From: Rhodocyclales bacterium
GTDB taxonomy: Bacteria > Pseudomonadota > Gammaproteobacteria > Burkholderiales > Rhodocyclaceae
DNA: 64,000 nt
Reading direction: 5' to 3'
NCBI GenBank assembly: GCA_003105015.1
Contig: PQAF01000013.1
Coordinates: 1-64,000 of the forward strand
A program made the translations under genes and the position numbers. Positions within the stretch are counted from its first letter, which is position 1, and each line of letters opens with the position of its first letter. Of this stretch, positions 34,496 through 45,159 are shown piece after piece. The notes under the pieces were generated by a model that had not been told where the DNA came from, did no database searches, and saw only the letters and a list, made by a program, of their open reading frames with translations.

Positions 34496-37400
34496 AGCAG
34501 CACCCGCTCGATGCCGCCGGCGTTGGCTTTCGCGACGTAGTGTTCCATCCAGTCCGGCCCGAGCAGGTGCTTCGCCAGCTCGACGACGATGTAGTCGGCG
34601 TCCGTGTTCGTTTCGTCGGCATAGCGGTGCAGGCCTTGCAGGCAGGACGGACAGGAGGTGAGGATCTTCACCGGATCGTCGCCCGGCAGGCGCGCGATGC
34701 CGCGCGCGATCTCTTCCTGCTTGCGGAAGCGCACCTGGGTGGACACGTCGGGCCGCGCCACCGCCAGGGTGCCGGATTCGCCGCAGCAGCGGTCGTTGAG
34801 GTCGACGCGGCTGCCGAGCAGTTTCGCCGCCACCTTGGTGCCGTTGTGCACCTTCATCGGGTCGTGGCAGGGCTGGTGGTAGAGGTAGCGCACGCCTCTC
34901 ACGCCGTCGATCCTGACGCCCTTCTCCATCAGGTACTCGTGGATGTCGAGCAAGCGGCAGCCGGGGAAGATCTTCTCGAATTCGTACTTCTGCAGCTGGT
35001 CCATGCAGGTGCCGCAGGAGACGATCACCGTGCGGATGTCGAGATAGTTGAGCGTGTTGGCGACGCGGTGGAACAGCACGCGGTTGTCGGTGGTGATCTT
35101 CTGCCCCTCGTCGGCCTCGCCGGCCGCCGTCTGCGGGTAGCCGCAGCAGAGATATCCCGGCGGCAGCACGGTCTGCGCGCCCAGCTCGAAGAGCATGGCC
35201 TGGGTGGCCAGCCCGACCTGCGAGAACAACCGCTCCGAGCCGCAGCCGGGGAAATAGAAGACGGCGTCCGAATCTTCCGTGACCTTCTGCGGGTCGCGGA
35301 TCACCGGCACGATGGCGGCGTCCTCGATGTCGAGCAGGGCGCGCGAGGTGCGCTTCGGCAGCCCGCCCGGCATCGGCCGGTTGATGAAGTGGATGACCTG
35401 CGTGCGGATCGTCGGCGCGCCCAGGGTGGCGGCCGGCTGCCGCGTGCTGCGCCCGGCCAGTCCCGACCACTTCGCCAGCCGGTAGCCGAGGCGCTGCGCC
35501 TTGTAGCCCCACTCGATCATGCCCTTGCGCATCAGCTTGATCGTCGCCGGGTCCTTCAGGGTAAGGAAGGCCATCGCCGCCGCCTTGGCCGGCACGAACT
35601 TCTTGCGGCCCTGCTCGCGCAGGAAGTTGCGCATGGCCACCGAGACGTCGCCGTAGTCGATGTCCACCGGGCAGGGCTTCACGCAGCGGTGGCAGATGGT
35701 GCAGTGGTCGGCGATGTCGTTGAACTCGTCGAAGTGCGCCAGCGAGACGCCGCGCCGCGTCTGCTCTTCATACAGGAAGGCCTCGACCAGCAGGCCGGTG
35801 CCGAGGATCTTGTTGCGCGGCGAGTAGAGCAGGTTGGCGCGCGGCACGTGGGTCGAGCAGACCGGCTTGCACTTGCCGCAGCGCAGGCAGTCCTTCACGC
35901 TGGCTGCGATGTTGCCGATCTCCGACTGCTCGAGGATCAGCGACTCGACGCCGAGCAGGCTGAAGCTGGGCGTATACGCATTCCCCAAATTGGCGCCGGG
36001 CAGCAGCTTGCCCTTGTTGAAGCGGCCCTCCGGATCGACGCGGTTCTTGTAGTCGACGAAGGGCGCGATCTCTTCCGCATCGAGGTAGTCGAGCTTGGTG
36101 ATGCCGATGCCGTGCTCGCCGGAGATGACGCCGCCGAGGCGCCTCGCCAGCGCCATGATGCGGTCGACCGCGGCATTGGCCTCGCGCAGCATCTCGTAGT
36201 GGTCGGAGTTCACCGGCAGGTTGGTGTGCACGTTGCCGTCGCCGGCGTGCATGTGCAGCGCGACGAAGACACGGCCGCGCAGGATCTCGCGGTGGATGCC
36301 CTCGATGCGCTCCAGCACCGGGCGGAACAGCGTGCCGTCGAAGAGGTCCTCGAGCTGCGGCTTCAGCTCGCGCTTCCACGACACGCGCACCGAGTAGTCC
36401 TGCAGGGTGTGGAAGACGGTTTGTGTAGCCCCCTTTGCAAAGGGGGCCGTCGGCGAAGCCGACGGGGGGATTTGCGGCGGCTGAAAAATCCCCCCCGGCC
36501 CCCCTTTTTCAAAGGGGGGAATGTCGGCTGCCGGCGCATCCAGGTTGTCGAGCAGCCACTGCCAGCGTTGCCGCACCGATTCGATCAGCTCCCGCGCCTG
36601 CTCGCGGCGGTCGCCGATGAGTTCGTCGGCGTCGAGGTTGGCGTCGCCGGCATGCAGCGGCAGCTCGCCCTGCAGGAATTCGGCGAGGGCATCGCATAAC
36701 CGCAGCTTGTTGCGGATCGACAGCTCGATGTTGATGCGCTCGATGCCGTCGCAGTAGTCGCCCATGCGCGGCAGGGGGATGACCACGTCCTCGTTGATCT
36801 TGAAGGCGTTGGTGTGGCGGGCGATGGCGGCGGTGCGGGCGCGGTCGAGCCAGAAGGTCTTGCGCGCTTCCGCGGTGGTGGCGATGAAGCCTTCGCCGCC
36901 GCGGGCGTTGGCGATCCTCACCACCTGCGAAGCCGCCTGCATGACGGCCGTCTCGTCCTCGCCGACGATGTCGCCGAGCAGCACCATCTTCGGACGGCCA
37001 TGGCGCTTGGCCTTCGAGGCGTAGCCGACGGCCCGGACGTAGCGTTCGTCGAGGTGCTCCAGTCCGGCAAGGATGGCGCCGCCGGGGCGCGCCTCGAGGA
37101 AGTCCTTGACCTCGACGATGGCCGGCACTGCCTCGCGCACCTGGCCGTAGAACTCCAGGCAGACCGTGCGGGTGACCGGCGGCAGGCGGTGCAGGATGAA
37201 GCGCGCCGAGGTGATGATGCCGTCGCAACCCTCCTTCTGCACGCCGGGCAGTCCCGCCAGGAACTTGTCGGTGACGTCCTTGCCGAGGCCGGTCTTGCGG
37301 AAGCGGCTGCCCGGCACCTCGAGGAGCTCCTCGGAGAGCGTTTTTCCCGTGTCCGAATCGCTGCGGCGCACGCGGAACCTCGCCAGCGCCTGGTCGTGGA

Positions 37401-38358
37401 TCTTGCCGAGGTTGTGCTCGAGGCGTTCGACGTCGACCCAGTGGCCGTCCGGGCCGACCATCTTCCAGGAAGCCAGGTTGTCGAGCGCCGTGCCCCACAG
37501 CACGGCCTTCTTGCCGCCGGCGTTCATGGCGATGTTGCCGCCGATGCAGGAGGCGTCGGCCGAAGTCGGGTCGACGGCGAAGACCAGTCCGGCCTCCTCG
37601 GCCGCTTCCATCACGCGCCGCGTCACCACGCCGGCGCCGCAGTGGATGGTTGCGTACGGCCGGTCCGTCCCGGGCAAAGTCAGTTCCTCCGGCACGGCGA
37701 GGCGGTCGAGCTTTTCGGTGTTGATCACCGCCGAGCGGGCATCCAGCGGCACCGCGCCGCCGGTGTAGCCGGTGCCGCCGCCGCGCGGAATGATGGTCAG
37801 GCCGAGCGCGATGCAGTCCTTCACCAGGCCGGGGATCTCGTCCTCGGTGTCCGGACAGAGCACGACGAAGGGATACTCGACGCGCCAGTCGGTGGCGTCG
37901 GTGACGTGCGAGACGCGCGAGAGGCCGTCGAAGCAGATGTTGTCGCGCCGCGTGTGTTTCGAGAGGGTGCGCAGCACCCTGGCGCGCAGGGCGCTTGTGG
38001 CATTGAAGCCGGCGGCGAAGCGTTCGACGGCCACGTGCGCCGCCGCCAGCAGCTGCGCGACGCTCTCGTTGCCCTGGCGGCGCTTCTCGATTTCGGCGAG
38101 GCGGTGGCGCAGCGCGCCGACCAGCGCCTCGCGGCGCGCAGGGTTGTCGAGCAGGTCGTCCTCGAGGTAGGGATTGCGCTGCACGACCCAGATGTCGCCC
38201 AGTACCTCGTAGAGCATCCGCGCCGAGCGGCCGGTGACGCGCTCCGCGCGCAGCCTGTCGAGCACCCGCCACGCCTCGTCGCCGAGCAGGCGGATGACGA
38301 TCTCGCGGTCGGAGAACGAGGTGTAGTTGTAGGGGATTTCGCGGAGTCGGGCGGTCAT
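34492..38358 (-). CDS. giant DUF3683 FAD-linked oxidoreductase with Fe-S and CCG domains
   Basis: This 1288-aa protein has an N-terminal DUF3683 region (about 1-130), an FAD-binding PCMH domain ([16 protein letters not shown]), an FAD-oxidase C domain with [13 protein letters not shown], two [4Fe-4S] motifs ([11 protein letters not shown] and [11 protein letters not shown]), and two C-terminal CCG modules (CCGYPQ and CCGES). It is like D-lactate or glycolate dehydrogenase subunits fused in one chain. Residues about 613-643 come from an inserted palindromic element. ATG 38358 is chosen because [16 protein letters not shown] is the conserved start. A dispersed motif lies at 37676. Confidence 0.9.
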   Translation of the reverse strand: MTARLREIPYNYTSFSDREIVIRLLGDEAWRVLDRLRAERVTGRSARMLYEVLGDIWVVQRNPYLEDDLLDNPARREALVGALRHRLAEIEKRRQGNESVAQLLAAAHVAVERFAAGFNATSALRARVLRTLSKHTRRDNICFDGLSRVSHVTDATDWRVEYPFVVLCPDTEDEIPGLVKDCIALGLTIIPRGGGTGYTGGAVPLDARSAVINTEKLDRLAVPEELTLPGTDRPYATIHCGAGVVTRRVMEAAEEAGLVFAVDPTSADASCIGGNIAMNAGGKKAVLWGTALDNLASWKMVGPDGHWVDVERLEHNLGKIHDQALARFRVRRSDSDTGKTLSEELLEVPGSRFRKTGLGKDVTDKFLAGLPGVQKEGCDGIITSARFILHRLPPVTRTVCLEFYGQVREAVPAIVEVKDFLEARPGGAILAGLEHLDERYVRAVGYASKAKRHGRPKMVLLGDIVGEDETAVMQAASQVVRIANARGGEGFIATTAEARKTFWLDRARTAAIARHTNAFKINEDVVIPLPRMGDYCDGIERINIELSIRNKLRLCDALAEFLQGELPLHAGDANLDADELIGDRREQARELIESVRQRWQWLLDNLDAPAADIPPFEKGGPGGIFQPPQIPPSASPTAPFAKGATQTVFHTLQDYSVRVSWKRELKPQLEDLFDGTLFRPVLERIEGIHREILRGRVFVALHMHAGDGNVHTNLPVNSDHYEMLREANAAVDRIMALARRLGGVISGEHGIGITKLDYLDAEEIAPFVDYKNRVDPEGRFNKGKLLPGANLGNAYTPSFSLLGVESLILEQSEIGNIAASVKDCLRCGKCKPVCSTHVPRANLLYSPRNKILGTGLLVEAFLYEEQTRRGVSLAHFDEFNDIADHCTICHRCVKPCPVDIDYGDVSVAMRNFLREQGRKKFVPAKAAAMAFLTLKDPATIKLMRKGMIEWGYKAQRLGYRLAKWSGLAGRSTRQPAATLGAPTIRTQVIHFINRPMPGGLPKRTSRALLDIEDAAIVPVIRDPQKVTEDSDAVFYFPGCGSERLFSQVGLATQAMLFELGAQTVLPPGYLCCGYPQTAAGEADEGQKITTDNRVLFHRVANTLNYLDIRTVIVSCGTCMDQLQKYEFEKIFPGCRLLDIHEYLMEKGVRIDGVRGVRYLYHQPCHDPMKVHNGTKVAAKLLGSRVDLNDRCCGESGTLAVARPDVSTQVRFRKQEEIARGIARLPGDDPVKILTSCPSCLQGLHRYADETNTDADYIVVELAKHLLGPDWMEHYVAKANAGGIERVLL
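36426..36521. repeat. compound palindromic repeat inserted in frame in a coding region
   Basis: CCCCCTTTGCAAAGGGGG (36430-36447) is a perfect foldback. It is followed by GTCGGCGAAGCCGAC, then GGGGGGATTT facing AAATCCCCCC, then CCCCCTTTTTCAAAGGGGGG. In the oxidoreductase frame it encodes a low-complexity peptide containing [13 protein letters not shown] and APFAKGATQ. Such C/T-rich palindromes are dispersed in many proteobacterial genomes and their [10 protein letters not shown] peptide recurs in predicted proteins. Confidence 0.85.
37676..37698 (-). repeat. dispersed bipartite motif, copy 11 (variant)
   Basis: Minus strand GCCGT, GCCGGAGG, AACTGACTTT, sense in the oxidoreductase, reading AVPEELTLP. 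Confidence 0.55.
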
Positions 38359-38497
38359 GCGGGCGGGAACAGCGGCAAAGAAGCGAATTTTAACGTACCG
38401 CAACGCAACACGCAGCGGAATCAAACCTTTGCAGCCGTTGTGGTCTTGGGGGCCGCGCTTGCCGCTGCCGCTGTGTCGCTGCTACCCTTGCCCACCT

Positions 38498-40006
38498 ATG
38501 ATGACCGACTACCTCACGAAAATCCTCAACGCCCGCGTCTACGACGTGGCGATCGAGTCGCCGCTCGAGCCGGCGCCCAACCTGTCCGCGCGGCTGCACA
38601 ACACCCTGCTGCTGAAGCGCGAGGACATGCAGGAAGTTTTCTCCTTCAAGCTGCGCGGCGCCTACAACAAGATGGCGCACCTGCCGCCGGCGGCGCTCAG
38701 GCGCGGCGTCATCACCGCCTCCGCCGGCAACCATGCCCAGGGCGTGGCGCTGGCCGCGCAGCGGATGGGCTGCCAGGCGGCGATCGTCATGCCGGTGACG
38801 ACGCCGCAGATCAAGATCAATGCCGTGGCGGCGCGCGGCGCCGAGGTGGTGCTGGCGGGCGACTCCTACGACGAGGCCTACCGCCACGCGCTGGAACTGG
38901 AGAAGAAGCGCCGGCTGAGCTTCGTCCATCCCTACGACGATCCCGAGGTCATCGCCGGGCAGGGCACCATCGGCATGGAGATCCTGCGCCAGCACACCCG
39001 GCCGATCCACGCCATCTTCGTGCCCGTCGGCGGCGGCGGGCTGATCTCGGGCATCGGCGCCTACGTCAAGCGCCTGCGGCCGGAGATCAAGGTGATCGGC
39101 GTCGAGCCGGTCGAGGCCGACGCCATGGCGCGCTCGCTCGCCGCCGGCCACCGCGTGCGCTTGGGCCAGGTCGGCCTCTTCGCCGACGGCGTGGCGGTGA
39201 AGCAGGTCGGCGAGGAGACCTTCCGCCTGTGCAAGGAGGTGGTGGACGGCGTGATCCTGGTCGACACCGACGCCATCTGCGCCGCCATCAAGGACGTCTT
39301 CGAGGACACCCGCTCCATTCTCGAGCCGGCCGGGGCGCTCGCCATCGCCGGCGCCAAGGCCTGGGCGGCGAAGCACAAGCTGCGCAACGAGACGCTGGTG
39401 GCGGTGGCCTCCGGCGCCAACACCAACTTCGACCGCCTGCGCTTCGTCGCCGAGCGCGCCGAGGTGGGCGAGCACCGCGAGGCGGTGCTGGCGGTGACGA
39501 TTCCCGAGACGCCGGGCAGCTTCCGGAAATTCTGCAGCCTGCTCGGCGCGCGCAACATCACCGAGTTCAACTACCGCTTCGCCGACCCTCGGGAGGCCCA
39601 CGTCTTCGTCGGCGTGCAAGTCGGCAGCCGGGCGGAGTCGCTCAAGCTGGTGGAGGCCCTGCGCCGGCACGGCCTCGACACGCTCGACCTGACCGAGGAC
39701 GAGATGGCCAAGCTGCACGTGCGCCACATGGTCGGCGGCCACGCGCCGGTGGAGAACGAACTGATCTACCGCTTCGAGTTCCCCGAGCGCCCGGGCGCCC
39801 TGATGAAGTTCCTCAACAGCATGAGCGCCAGCTGGAACATCTCGCTGTTCCACTACCGCAACCACGGCGCCGACTACGGCCGCGTGCTGGTGGGGATGCA
39901 GGTGCCGCCGCGCGAGAAGCCGGCCTTCCGCGCCTTCCTGAAGGACCTCGGCTACGCCAACTGGGACGAAACGAAGAACCCGGCCTACAAGATGTTCCTC
40001 GGCTGA
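38498..40006 (+). CDS. ilvA: threonine ammonia-lyase, biosynthetic
   Basis: This 502-aa PLP enzyme deaminates threonine to 2-oxobutyrate, the first step to isoleucine. The PLP lysine is in SFKLRGAYNKM, the glycine-rich loop is VGGGGLISGIGAY, and two ACT-like regulatory domains fill residues about 325-500 (AVLAVTIPETPGSF and YRFEFPERPGALMKFL), so isoleucine feedback is expected. Two adjacent ATGs (38498, 38501) have no clear ribosome site. It is divergent from the oxidoreductase and overlaps the convergent cyclo-ligase by 22 bp. Confidence 0.95.
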   Translation: MMTDYLTKILNARVYDVAIESPLEPAPNLSARLHNTLLLKREDMQEVFSFKLRGAYNKMAHLPPAALRRGVITASAGNHAQGVALAAQRMGCQAAIVMPVTTPQIKINAVAARGAEVVLAGDSYDEAYRHALELEKKRRLSFVHPYDDPEVIAGQGTIGMEILRQHTRPIHAIFVPVGGGGLISGIGAYVKRLRPEIKVIGVEPVEADAMARSLAAGHRVRLGQVGLFADGVAVKQVGEETFRLCKEVVDGVILVDTDAICAAIKDVFEDTRSILEPAGALAIAGAKAWAAKHKLRNETLVAVASGANTNFDRLRFVAERAEVGEHREAVLAVTIPETPGSFRKFCSLLGARNITEFNYRFADPREAHVFVGVQVGSRAESLKLVEALRRHGLDTLDLTEDEMAKLHVRHMVGGHAPVENELIYRFEFPERPGALMKFLNSMSASWNISLFHYRNHGADYGRVLVGMQVPPREKPAFRAFLKDLGYANWDETKNPAYKMFLG

Positions 40007-40602
40007 AGGCTGCCTGCCTTCACGTCGAATATTCCCGCCTCGGTGACGATGGCATCCATCGGCAGGTCATGGGTCTGCGGGCGGATGCTGTCGACGCGGG
40101 CCAGCTCGAAGCCGACGCCGACGGCGCGCGGGCGGGGGGAGAGGGCGGCCAGGCTGCGGTCGAAATAGCCGCCGCCGTAGCCGAGGCGGTAGCCGGCCGC
40201 GTCGAAGGCGTTGAGCGGCATGAGGATCGCGTCGGGCCGCAAGGTCTCGCCCCGCGCCGGGATATGGATGCCGTAGCGGTCCTCGACCATTTCGCTGTGC
40301 GGCGCCCATTCGCGGAATTCCAGCGGCAATCCGTTGTCCACCACCACCGGCAGGCAGGCGCGCAGGCCGCCCGGCAGGCGCGCCGCGACCAGGGCGCGGG
40401 CGTCGAATTCGCCGCGGAACGGCCAGCAGAAGGCGAGCACGGCGGGATCCAGGGCGTCAACCAGCGCGCCCAGGTGGCGTTCTATCTGGCGTGACAGTTG
40501 CGCGTGGCGCTCGGCCGGCAGCGCTTCGCGCGCCGCGATGAGGCGGTTGCGCAGGGCGTTGCGGAAGCTGCGGAGCGCATCTGCGGCGGCCGGGTCGGTC
40601 AT
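39985..40602 (-). CDS. 5-formyltetrahydrofolate cyclo-ligase
   Basis: This 205-aa protein of the YgfA/MTHFS family converts 5-formyl-THF to 5,10-methenyl-THF with ATP. Signatures are LMPLNAFDAAGYRLGYGGGYFDR in the C-terminal half and FCWPFRGEFDARALV in the first half. ATG 40602 is used because MTDPAAADALRSFR begins the conserved region. 6S RNA, often next to this gene in other proteobacteria, has no room in the 54-bp spacer to the divergent transglycosylase. Confidence 0.9.
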   Translation of the reverse strand: MTDPAAADALRSFRNALRNRLIAAREALPAERHAQLSRQIERHLGALVDALDPAVLAFCWPFRGEFDARALVAARLPGGLRACLPVVVDNGLPLEFREWAPHSEMVEDRYGIHIPARGETLRPDAILMPLNAFDAAGYRLGYGGGYFDRSLAALSPRPRAVGVGFELARVDSIRPQTHDLPMDAIVTEAGIFDVKAGSLQPRNIL

Positions 40603-40656
40603 GGGCGGTGTGCTATTCTGAAAGCGATGGTGAGCAGTTTGAAGCAACTATATCGA

Positions 40657-42594
40657 ATGAAGCGGCTGCTGTGCGCCCTGGCGCTGGCAGCCACGGTCCC
40701 GGCACTCCATGCCGCCGCGTCGGCGGACGAGCGCGTGCTGGCCGCCAAGGATGCCGTCCAGCGCGGCGACCGCGCCAAGCTGGCCAAGCAGCTCGAGGCG
40801 GTGCGCGGCCACGAGCTCGAACCCTATGTCGAATACTGGCTGTTGCGCCTGCGCCTGGAAGAGGCCGGCCGCGACGAGCTGCGCGACTTCCTCGCGCGCC
40901 AGTCCGGCAGCTACCTGGCCGACAAGCTGCGCGGCGAATGGCTGAAGGTACTGGGCAAGCGCCGCGAATGGGATGCCTTCGACGCGGAGTATCCGCCGCT
41001 CGTCCAGAACGACCAGGAAATCACCTGCTACGCCCTGCAGAACCGCCTGCGCCTGGCCGACCTTGGCGCGCTGGAGGAAGCGCGGCCGCTCTGGTTCGTC
41101 GCCGCCGAACTGCCGGAGGCCTGCATTCCCCTGATGGAGCAGCTGATCGCCGACAAGCGCCTGGGCGTCGACGACATCTGGGAGCGCCTGCGCCGCCTGC
41201 TCGAGGCGAAGAAGCTCGGCGCCGCCAAACTGACCGCCGCCTACCTGCCGGCCAGCCAGGCGCCGTCCGCCAAGACGCTCGAGTCGATCGCCGACAAACC
41301 GATGCGCCACCTGGCCCTGCTGCCGTCCGGCTTTGCCGCCAGCCGCCAGGGCCGCGAAATGGCGCTGTTCGCCGTGCAGCGCACGGCCCGCATCGATCCC
41401 GTCCAGGCCGCCCAGCAGTGGGAAGGCATCAAGGACAGGTTTTCGGCGGCCGATCGCGGCTACATCTACGGCCAGCTCGGCTGGCAGGCGGCCCTGAAGC
41501 ACATGCCGGAGGCGATCGGCTGGTATGCGCAGGCCGGCAACGCCCCCCTGTCCGAGGACCAGCTGGCCTGGAAGGCGCGCGCCGCGCTGCGCGCGCAGAA
41601 CTGGCGCGTGGTGCACGAAGCCGTCGAGCAGATGCCGAAGACCCTGCAGGCGCAGCCGGACTGGATCTACTGGCTCGGCCGCGCCCATGAGGCGCTCGGC
41701 CGGCAGGAGGAGGCGCGGGCGCTCTATGCGCGCATCGCCGGACAGCCGAATTTCTACGGCAACCTCGCCGACGACGAGCTGGGCCGTCCCATCATGCCGC
41801 CGCCCCTGCCGCAGAAGCCGGCCGGCGAGGAAGTCAAGGCCGTCGCTGGCCTGCCGGGCATCCGCCGCGCCCTCGCGCTGTTCCGCATCGACATGCGCAT
41901 CGAGGGCATCCGCGAGTGGAACTGGACCCTGCGCGGCATGGACGACGCGAAACTGCTGGCGGCGGCGGAGCTCGCCCATCGGCACGAGATCTTCGACCGC
42001 GCCATCAACACCGCCGACCGCACCCTGGCGCAGCACGACTATTCGATGCGCTACCTGGCGCCGTTCCGCGAGCACGTCGAGCCGAAGGCGCGGGCCCTGC
42101 AGCTCGACGAGGGCTGGGTGTACGGCCTGATGCGCCAGGAGAGCCGCTTCATCACCAACGCCAAGTCGGTGGTCGGCGCCAAGGGCCTGATGCAGCTGAT
42201 GCCGAAGACCGCCAGCTGGGTGGCGAAGAAGATCGGCCTCAAGGATTACCATCCGGGCAGGACCAACGACACCGACGTCAACGTCACGCTCGGCACCAAC
42301 TACCTGAAGATGGTGCTCGACGAGCTGGACAGCCATCCGGTGCTGGCTTCCGCCGCCTACAACGCCGGGCCGGGGCGCGCGCGCAAGTGGCGCGATGCCG
42401 TCCGGCCGATCGAGGGCGCCATCTACGCCGAGACGATCCCCTTCAACGAGACGCGCGACTACGTCAAGAAGGTGATGAGCAACGCGGTGTACTACTCGGC
42501 CCTGTTCGACGGCCAGCCGCAGTCCCTCAAGCGCCGCCTCGGCACCGTCGCGCCGAAGAACGGCGACGCGCCGAAGATCGAAGACCTACCGTGA
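40657..42594 (+). CDS. slt: soluble lytic murein transglycosylase (Slt70-like)
   Basis: This 645-aa periplasmic enzyme has a signal peptide (MKRLLCALALAATVPALHA), a long superhelical array of alpha-hairpins (about 25-470), and a C-terminal lysozyme-like SLT domain. The catalytic Glu is in MRQESRF, followed by AKGLMQLMPKTA and AAYNAGPGRARKW. It cleaves peptidoglycan with 1,6-anhydro formation. An in-frame ATG at 40627 is an alternative; 40657 gives a standard signal peptide. Its stop overlaps the convergent kinase gene. Confidence 0.93.
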   Translation: MKRLLCALALAATVPALHAAASADERVLAAKDAVQRGDRAKLAKQLEAVRGHELEPYVEYWLLRLRLEEAGRDELRDFLARQSGSYLADKLRGEWLKVLGKRREWDAFDAEYPPLVQNDQEITCYALQNRLRLADLGALEEARPLWFVAAELPEACIPLMEQLIADKRLGVDDIWERLRRLLEAKKLGAAKLTAAYLPASQAPSAKTLESIADKPMRHLALLPSGFAASRQGREMALFAVQRTARIDPVQAAQQWEGIKDRFSAADRGYIYGQLGWQAALKHMPEAIGWYAQAGNAPLSEDQLAWKARAALRAQNWRVVHEAVEQMPKTLQAQPDWIYWLGRAHEALGRQEEARALYARIAGQPNFYGNLADDELGRPIMPPPLPQKPAGEEVKAVAGLPGIRRALALFRIDMRIEGIREWNWTLRGMDDAKLLAAAELAHRHEIFDRAINTADRTLAQHDYSMRYLAPFREHVEPKARALQLDEGWVYGLMRQESRFITNAKSVVGAKGLMQLMPKTASWVAKKIGLKDYHPGRTNDTDVNVTLGTNYLKMVLDELDSHPVLASAAYNAGPGRARKWRDAVRPIEGAIYAETIPFNETRDYVKKVMSNAVYYSALFDGQPQSLKRRLGTVAPKNGDAPKIEDLP

Positions 42595-45018
42595 CTGCTT
42601 GATCGCCAGCACCGCCTGGTTGCGCAGCGCCCGCAGCATGGAGAGGACGTTTTCCGGGATGACCAGCTCGCCGGCGTTCGCCTTGTCGGCGTAGATCAGC
42701 CCGACCGGGGCGTTCTTGATCACCAGCGGGAAGAGGATGAAGGTTTCCGCCGCCACGGTCTTGCCGAACCATTCCGGGATGTGGCTGCTGATCTTCGGGT
42801 CGCGGATGTCGGAGATGAGGATGTCGGCGCCGCGCGTGAGGGCCACGTCGAAGATGTCCTTCCTGCCGCCGAGAGGGAAGCGGAAGCGGCGGACGATCTC
42901 CTCGATTTCCGGGCCGAAGCCGAACTTCGCCGCCATGCTGTTGCTGCGTGCATCCTTGATGCACAGCAGGACATGCTGGAAGCCGATGCCGCGGTACATG
43001 GTCTCGATGATGATGCGCAGGATGTCGGCCAGCGCATAGTCCCCCACCAGCGAGCCGGTGATGTCCTGGATGCCGGCGTTGAGGATGGCCTGGGCTTCCT
43101 CCAGGCTGGGCCCGGCCGTTCCGGCCTCGCCGTCCGGCGCCGGCCGTGCTTCGCCAAGGGCCGGCGCGGCGATCGCCGTCCGCGTCAGGTTGCCCGGAAT
43201 GCTGGTGAAGGCCGCTTCCGTGTCGGGCGCCGCCGCGGCATTCTGTTTTTTCCCGCCCCAGGCGCCGATCTGCCGGCCGAGTGCGCTCTGCTGCAGGTTG
43301 AGGCGGATGGCCGCCGTGTAGCTGACGACCTCCTCGAGCGAATGCTTGACGGTCTGCTCGAGCTGCTCGAGGTCGAGGGGAATGCTGTCGCCGAAGCGCC
43401 GGCTGATCTTCTGCAATTCATTTTTCTGCTTCTCGGCCGGCACCTGCTCGAATACCGCGCACAACTGGTCGGAGAGGCCGGCCAGCACGCGCAGCCGCTC
43501 GTTGGGATTGGCCGACTTCTTCACGGCACCGTCGGGCAGCCGGCGCATGCTGCCGACCATGCTGTCCGGGAAGCCCCAGCTGCGCGCCACGCCGATGCCC
43601 AGCTCCTCATAGGAGATGCCCAGCACCCGGGCCGAGGCCGCGGCTTCGCTGCCGTCCGACTGGGCGAGCTGCTTGCGGATCTCGATGCTCTCGTCGGGGA
43701 AGTAGAAGCAGGCCAGCATGCGGCCGAGGTTGTGGAACATCGAGCAGATGAAGGCTTCCTCGAAGTCCTTCGCCATGCCCTTCTTCGCCATGTCGCGCGC
43801 CAGGATGCCGCTCATGATGGCGCGCACGAATTCCTCGCGCAGCTGCGTCGCCTGGCCCTTGTTCTGCAGGTGCTCCATCAGGATCAGCGAAGTGGCGATG
43901 CTGCGCACCGTGCCGAAGCCGAGGATCATCACGGCGCGCGAGATGGTGCTGATGGTGCCGCCGCCGGCCTGCTTGTAGAAGGCCGAGTTGACCAGGCGCA
44001 TCAGCTTGTTGGTGAGGGCGACGTCCTTCAGGATCGTATTCGAAAGCGAGGAGACGCTTTCCTGGTCCGAGGCGGCGAGCCGGTTGATGGTCGAGATCGC
44101 CTCGGAGAGCGCCGGGAAGTCGCTCTTGTGGCGCATGCGGCGCAGCAGGAAATCCAGCGTGGATTGCTTGCCGCCCTCGCTTGTCCGGGCCGGGGCCTCC
44201 TCTTCCTGCGGCGTCAGCCAGGCCTTCAGCGCGGCGCGCAGCGCCGCCACGTCGGCATAGCGTGCCGCGGTGTCCATCGCCGTGGCCTTCAGGATGATGT
44301 CGCCGAGTCGGTCGTCCACCACGCCGGCGGCTTCCGGCGGGAGGCGGACCGGCTCGGTGGACATGCGATGCAGCACGGTCAGCACGCTCTTGCCGCTGAC
44401 CACCGGCCTGCCGGTGATCAGCTCGCACAGGATCAGGCCGGCGGAAAAGACGTCCGACTGCACGCCGGCCCGGCCCTCGTTGATGCATTCCGGCGCCAGG
44501 TAGGCCGGCGTGCCGAGGATGCCCTCGCTGATGCCGGGCGTGCCGTCCTGGTTCGCGCGCACGGCGATGCCGAAGTCCATCACCCGCGGCACGCCGTCGG
44601 CGTTGAGCAGGATGTTGGACGGCTTCAGGTCGCGGTGGATGATGCCGTGGCGATGGGCATGCTCGACGGCGTCGAGGATCTGCAGCATCAGTTCGATGGC
44701 GCGCGGCGCCGGCATGCCGCCGGCCTCGCGCAGCTGCTCGGCCAGGTTGCGGCCCTCGACATACTCGAACACCAGGTAGGGGTCGCCGTCCTGCTCGCCG
44801 GCATCGAAGATCGGCACGATGTTGGGGTGGCGCAGGCCGCCGACCGTGCGCGCCTCGTCCATCAGGGCCTGCCTGCGCGCCTCGTCCCGGCTGTCCAGGT
44901 GCAGCGACTTGATGGCCACTTCGCGCTGCAGCTGCGGATCGTGGGCGAGAAAGACCACGCTCTGCGCGCCCGTGCCGAGGACGCGGAGGATGTCGAATTT
45001 GCCGATTTTCTTCGGCAT
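42586..45018 (-). CDS. Ser/Thr protein kinase-HDOD-GAF fusion protein
   Basis: This 810-aa cytoplasmic protein has an eukaryotic-like kinase domain (about 5-270: GTGAQSVVFLAHD loop, VAIKSL lysine, IIHRDLKPSN catalytic loop, DFGIAV, APE), an HDOD domain (about 285-490, with DVALTNKLMRLVNSAFY and CSMFHNLGRML), and a C-terminal GAF-like domain (about 640-805). HDOD proteins integrate signals for motility, stress or cell division. The combination in one chain suggests phosphorylation output tuned by a small-molecule sensor. ATG 45018 or 45036 may be the start. Confidence 0.88.
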   Translation of the reverse strand: MPKKIGKFDILRVLGTGAQSVVFLAHDPQLQREVAIKSLHLDSRDEARRQALMDEARTVGGLRHPNIVPIFDAGEQDGDPYLVFEYVEGRNLAEQLREAGGMPAPRAIELMLQILDAVEHAHRHGIIHRDLKPSNILLNADGVPRVMDFGIAVRANQDGTPGISEGILGTPAYLAPECINEGRAGVQSDVFSAGLILCELITGRPVVSGKSVLTVLHRMSTEPVRLPPEAAGVVDDRLGDIILKATAMDTAARYADVAALRAALKAWLTPQEEEAPARTSEGGKQSTLDFLLRRMRHKSDFPALSEAISTINRLAASDQESVSSLSNTILKDVALTNKLMRLVNSAFYKQAGGGTISTISRAVMILGFGTVRSIATSLILMEHLQNKGQATQLREEFVRAIMSGILARDMAKKGMAKDFEEAFICSMFHNLGRMLACFYFPDESIEIRKQLAQSDGSEAAASARVLGISYEELGIGVARSWGFPDSMVGSMRRLPDGAVKKSANPNERLRVLAGLSDQLCAVFEQVPAEKQKNELQKISRRFGDSIPLDLEQLEQTVKHSLEEVVSYTAAIRLNLQQSALGRQIGAWGGKKQNAAAAPDTEAAFTSIPGNLTRTAIAAPALGEARPAPDGEAGTAGPSLEEAQAILNAGIQDITGSLVGDYALADILRIIIETMYRGIGFQHVLLCIKDARSNSMAAKFGFGPEIEEIVRRFRFPLGGRKDIFDVALTRGADILISDIRDPKISSHIPEWFGKTVAAETFILFPLVIKNAPVGLIYADKANAGELVIPENVLSMLRALRNQAVLAIKQSR

Positions 45019-45064
45019 GGGCGCGGGATTTCTCATTTTTTCGCAAAGGCGGTCCTGCAATAAG

Positions 45065-45127
45065 CACTGCAGTGTGTAATAACGCCGCGTACGGGCCGGA
45101 CTTGAGATTAAAATGCGGGAACCCGTA
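45065..45127. promoter_or_regulatory. symmetry elements in the kinase/NDUFA9-like divergent spacer
   Basis: A perfect palindrome CACTGCAGTG (45065-45074) and an inverted pair GTACGGG (about 45090) and CCCGTAC (about 45121) lie between the two divergent starts. They are possible operators; no convincing promoter pair is visible. Confidence 0.3.
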
Positions 45128-45159
45128 CAGGCTCCTTTGCGCTGCACCGTTAAAACCGC

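Noticed and set aside
40603..40656. 6S RNA next to the 5-formyl-THF cyclo-ligase gene
   Set aside because: The spacer is 54 bp, too short for a 180-nt RNA.
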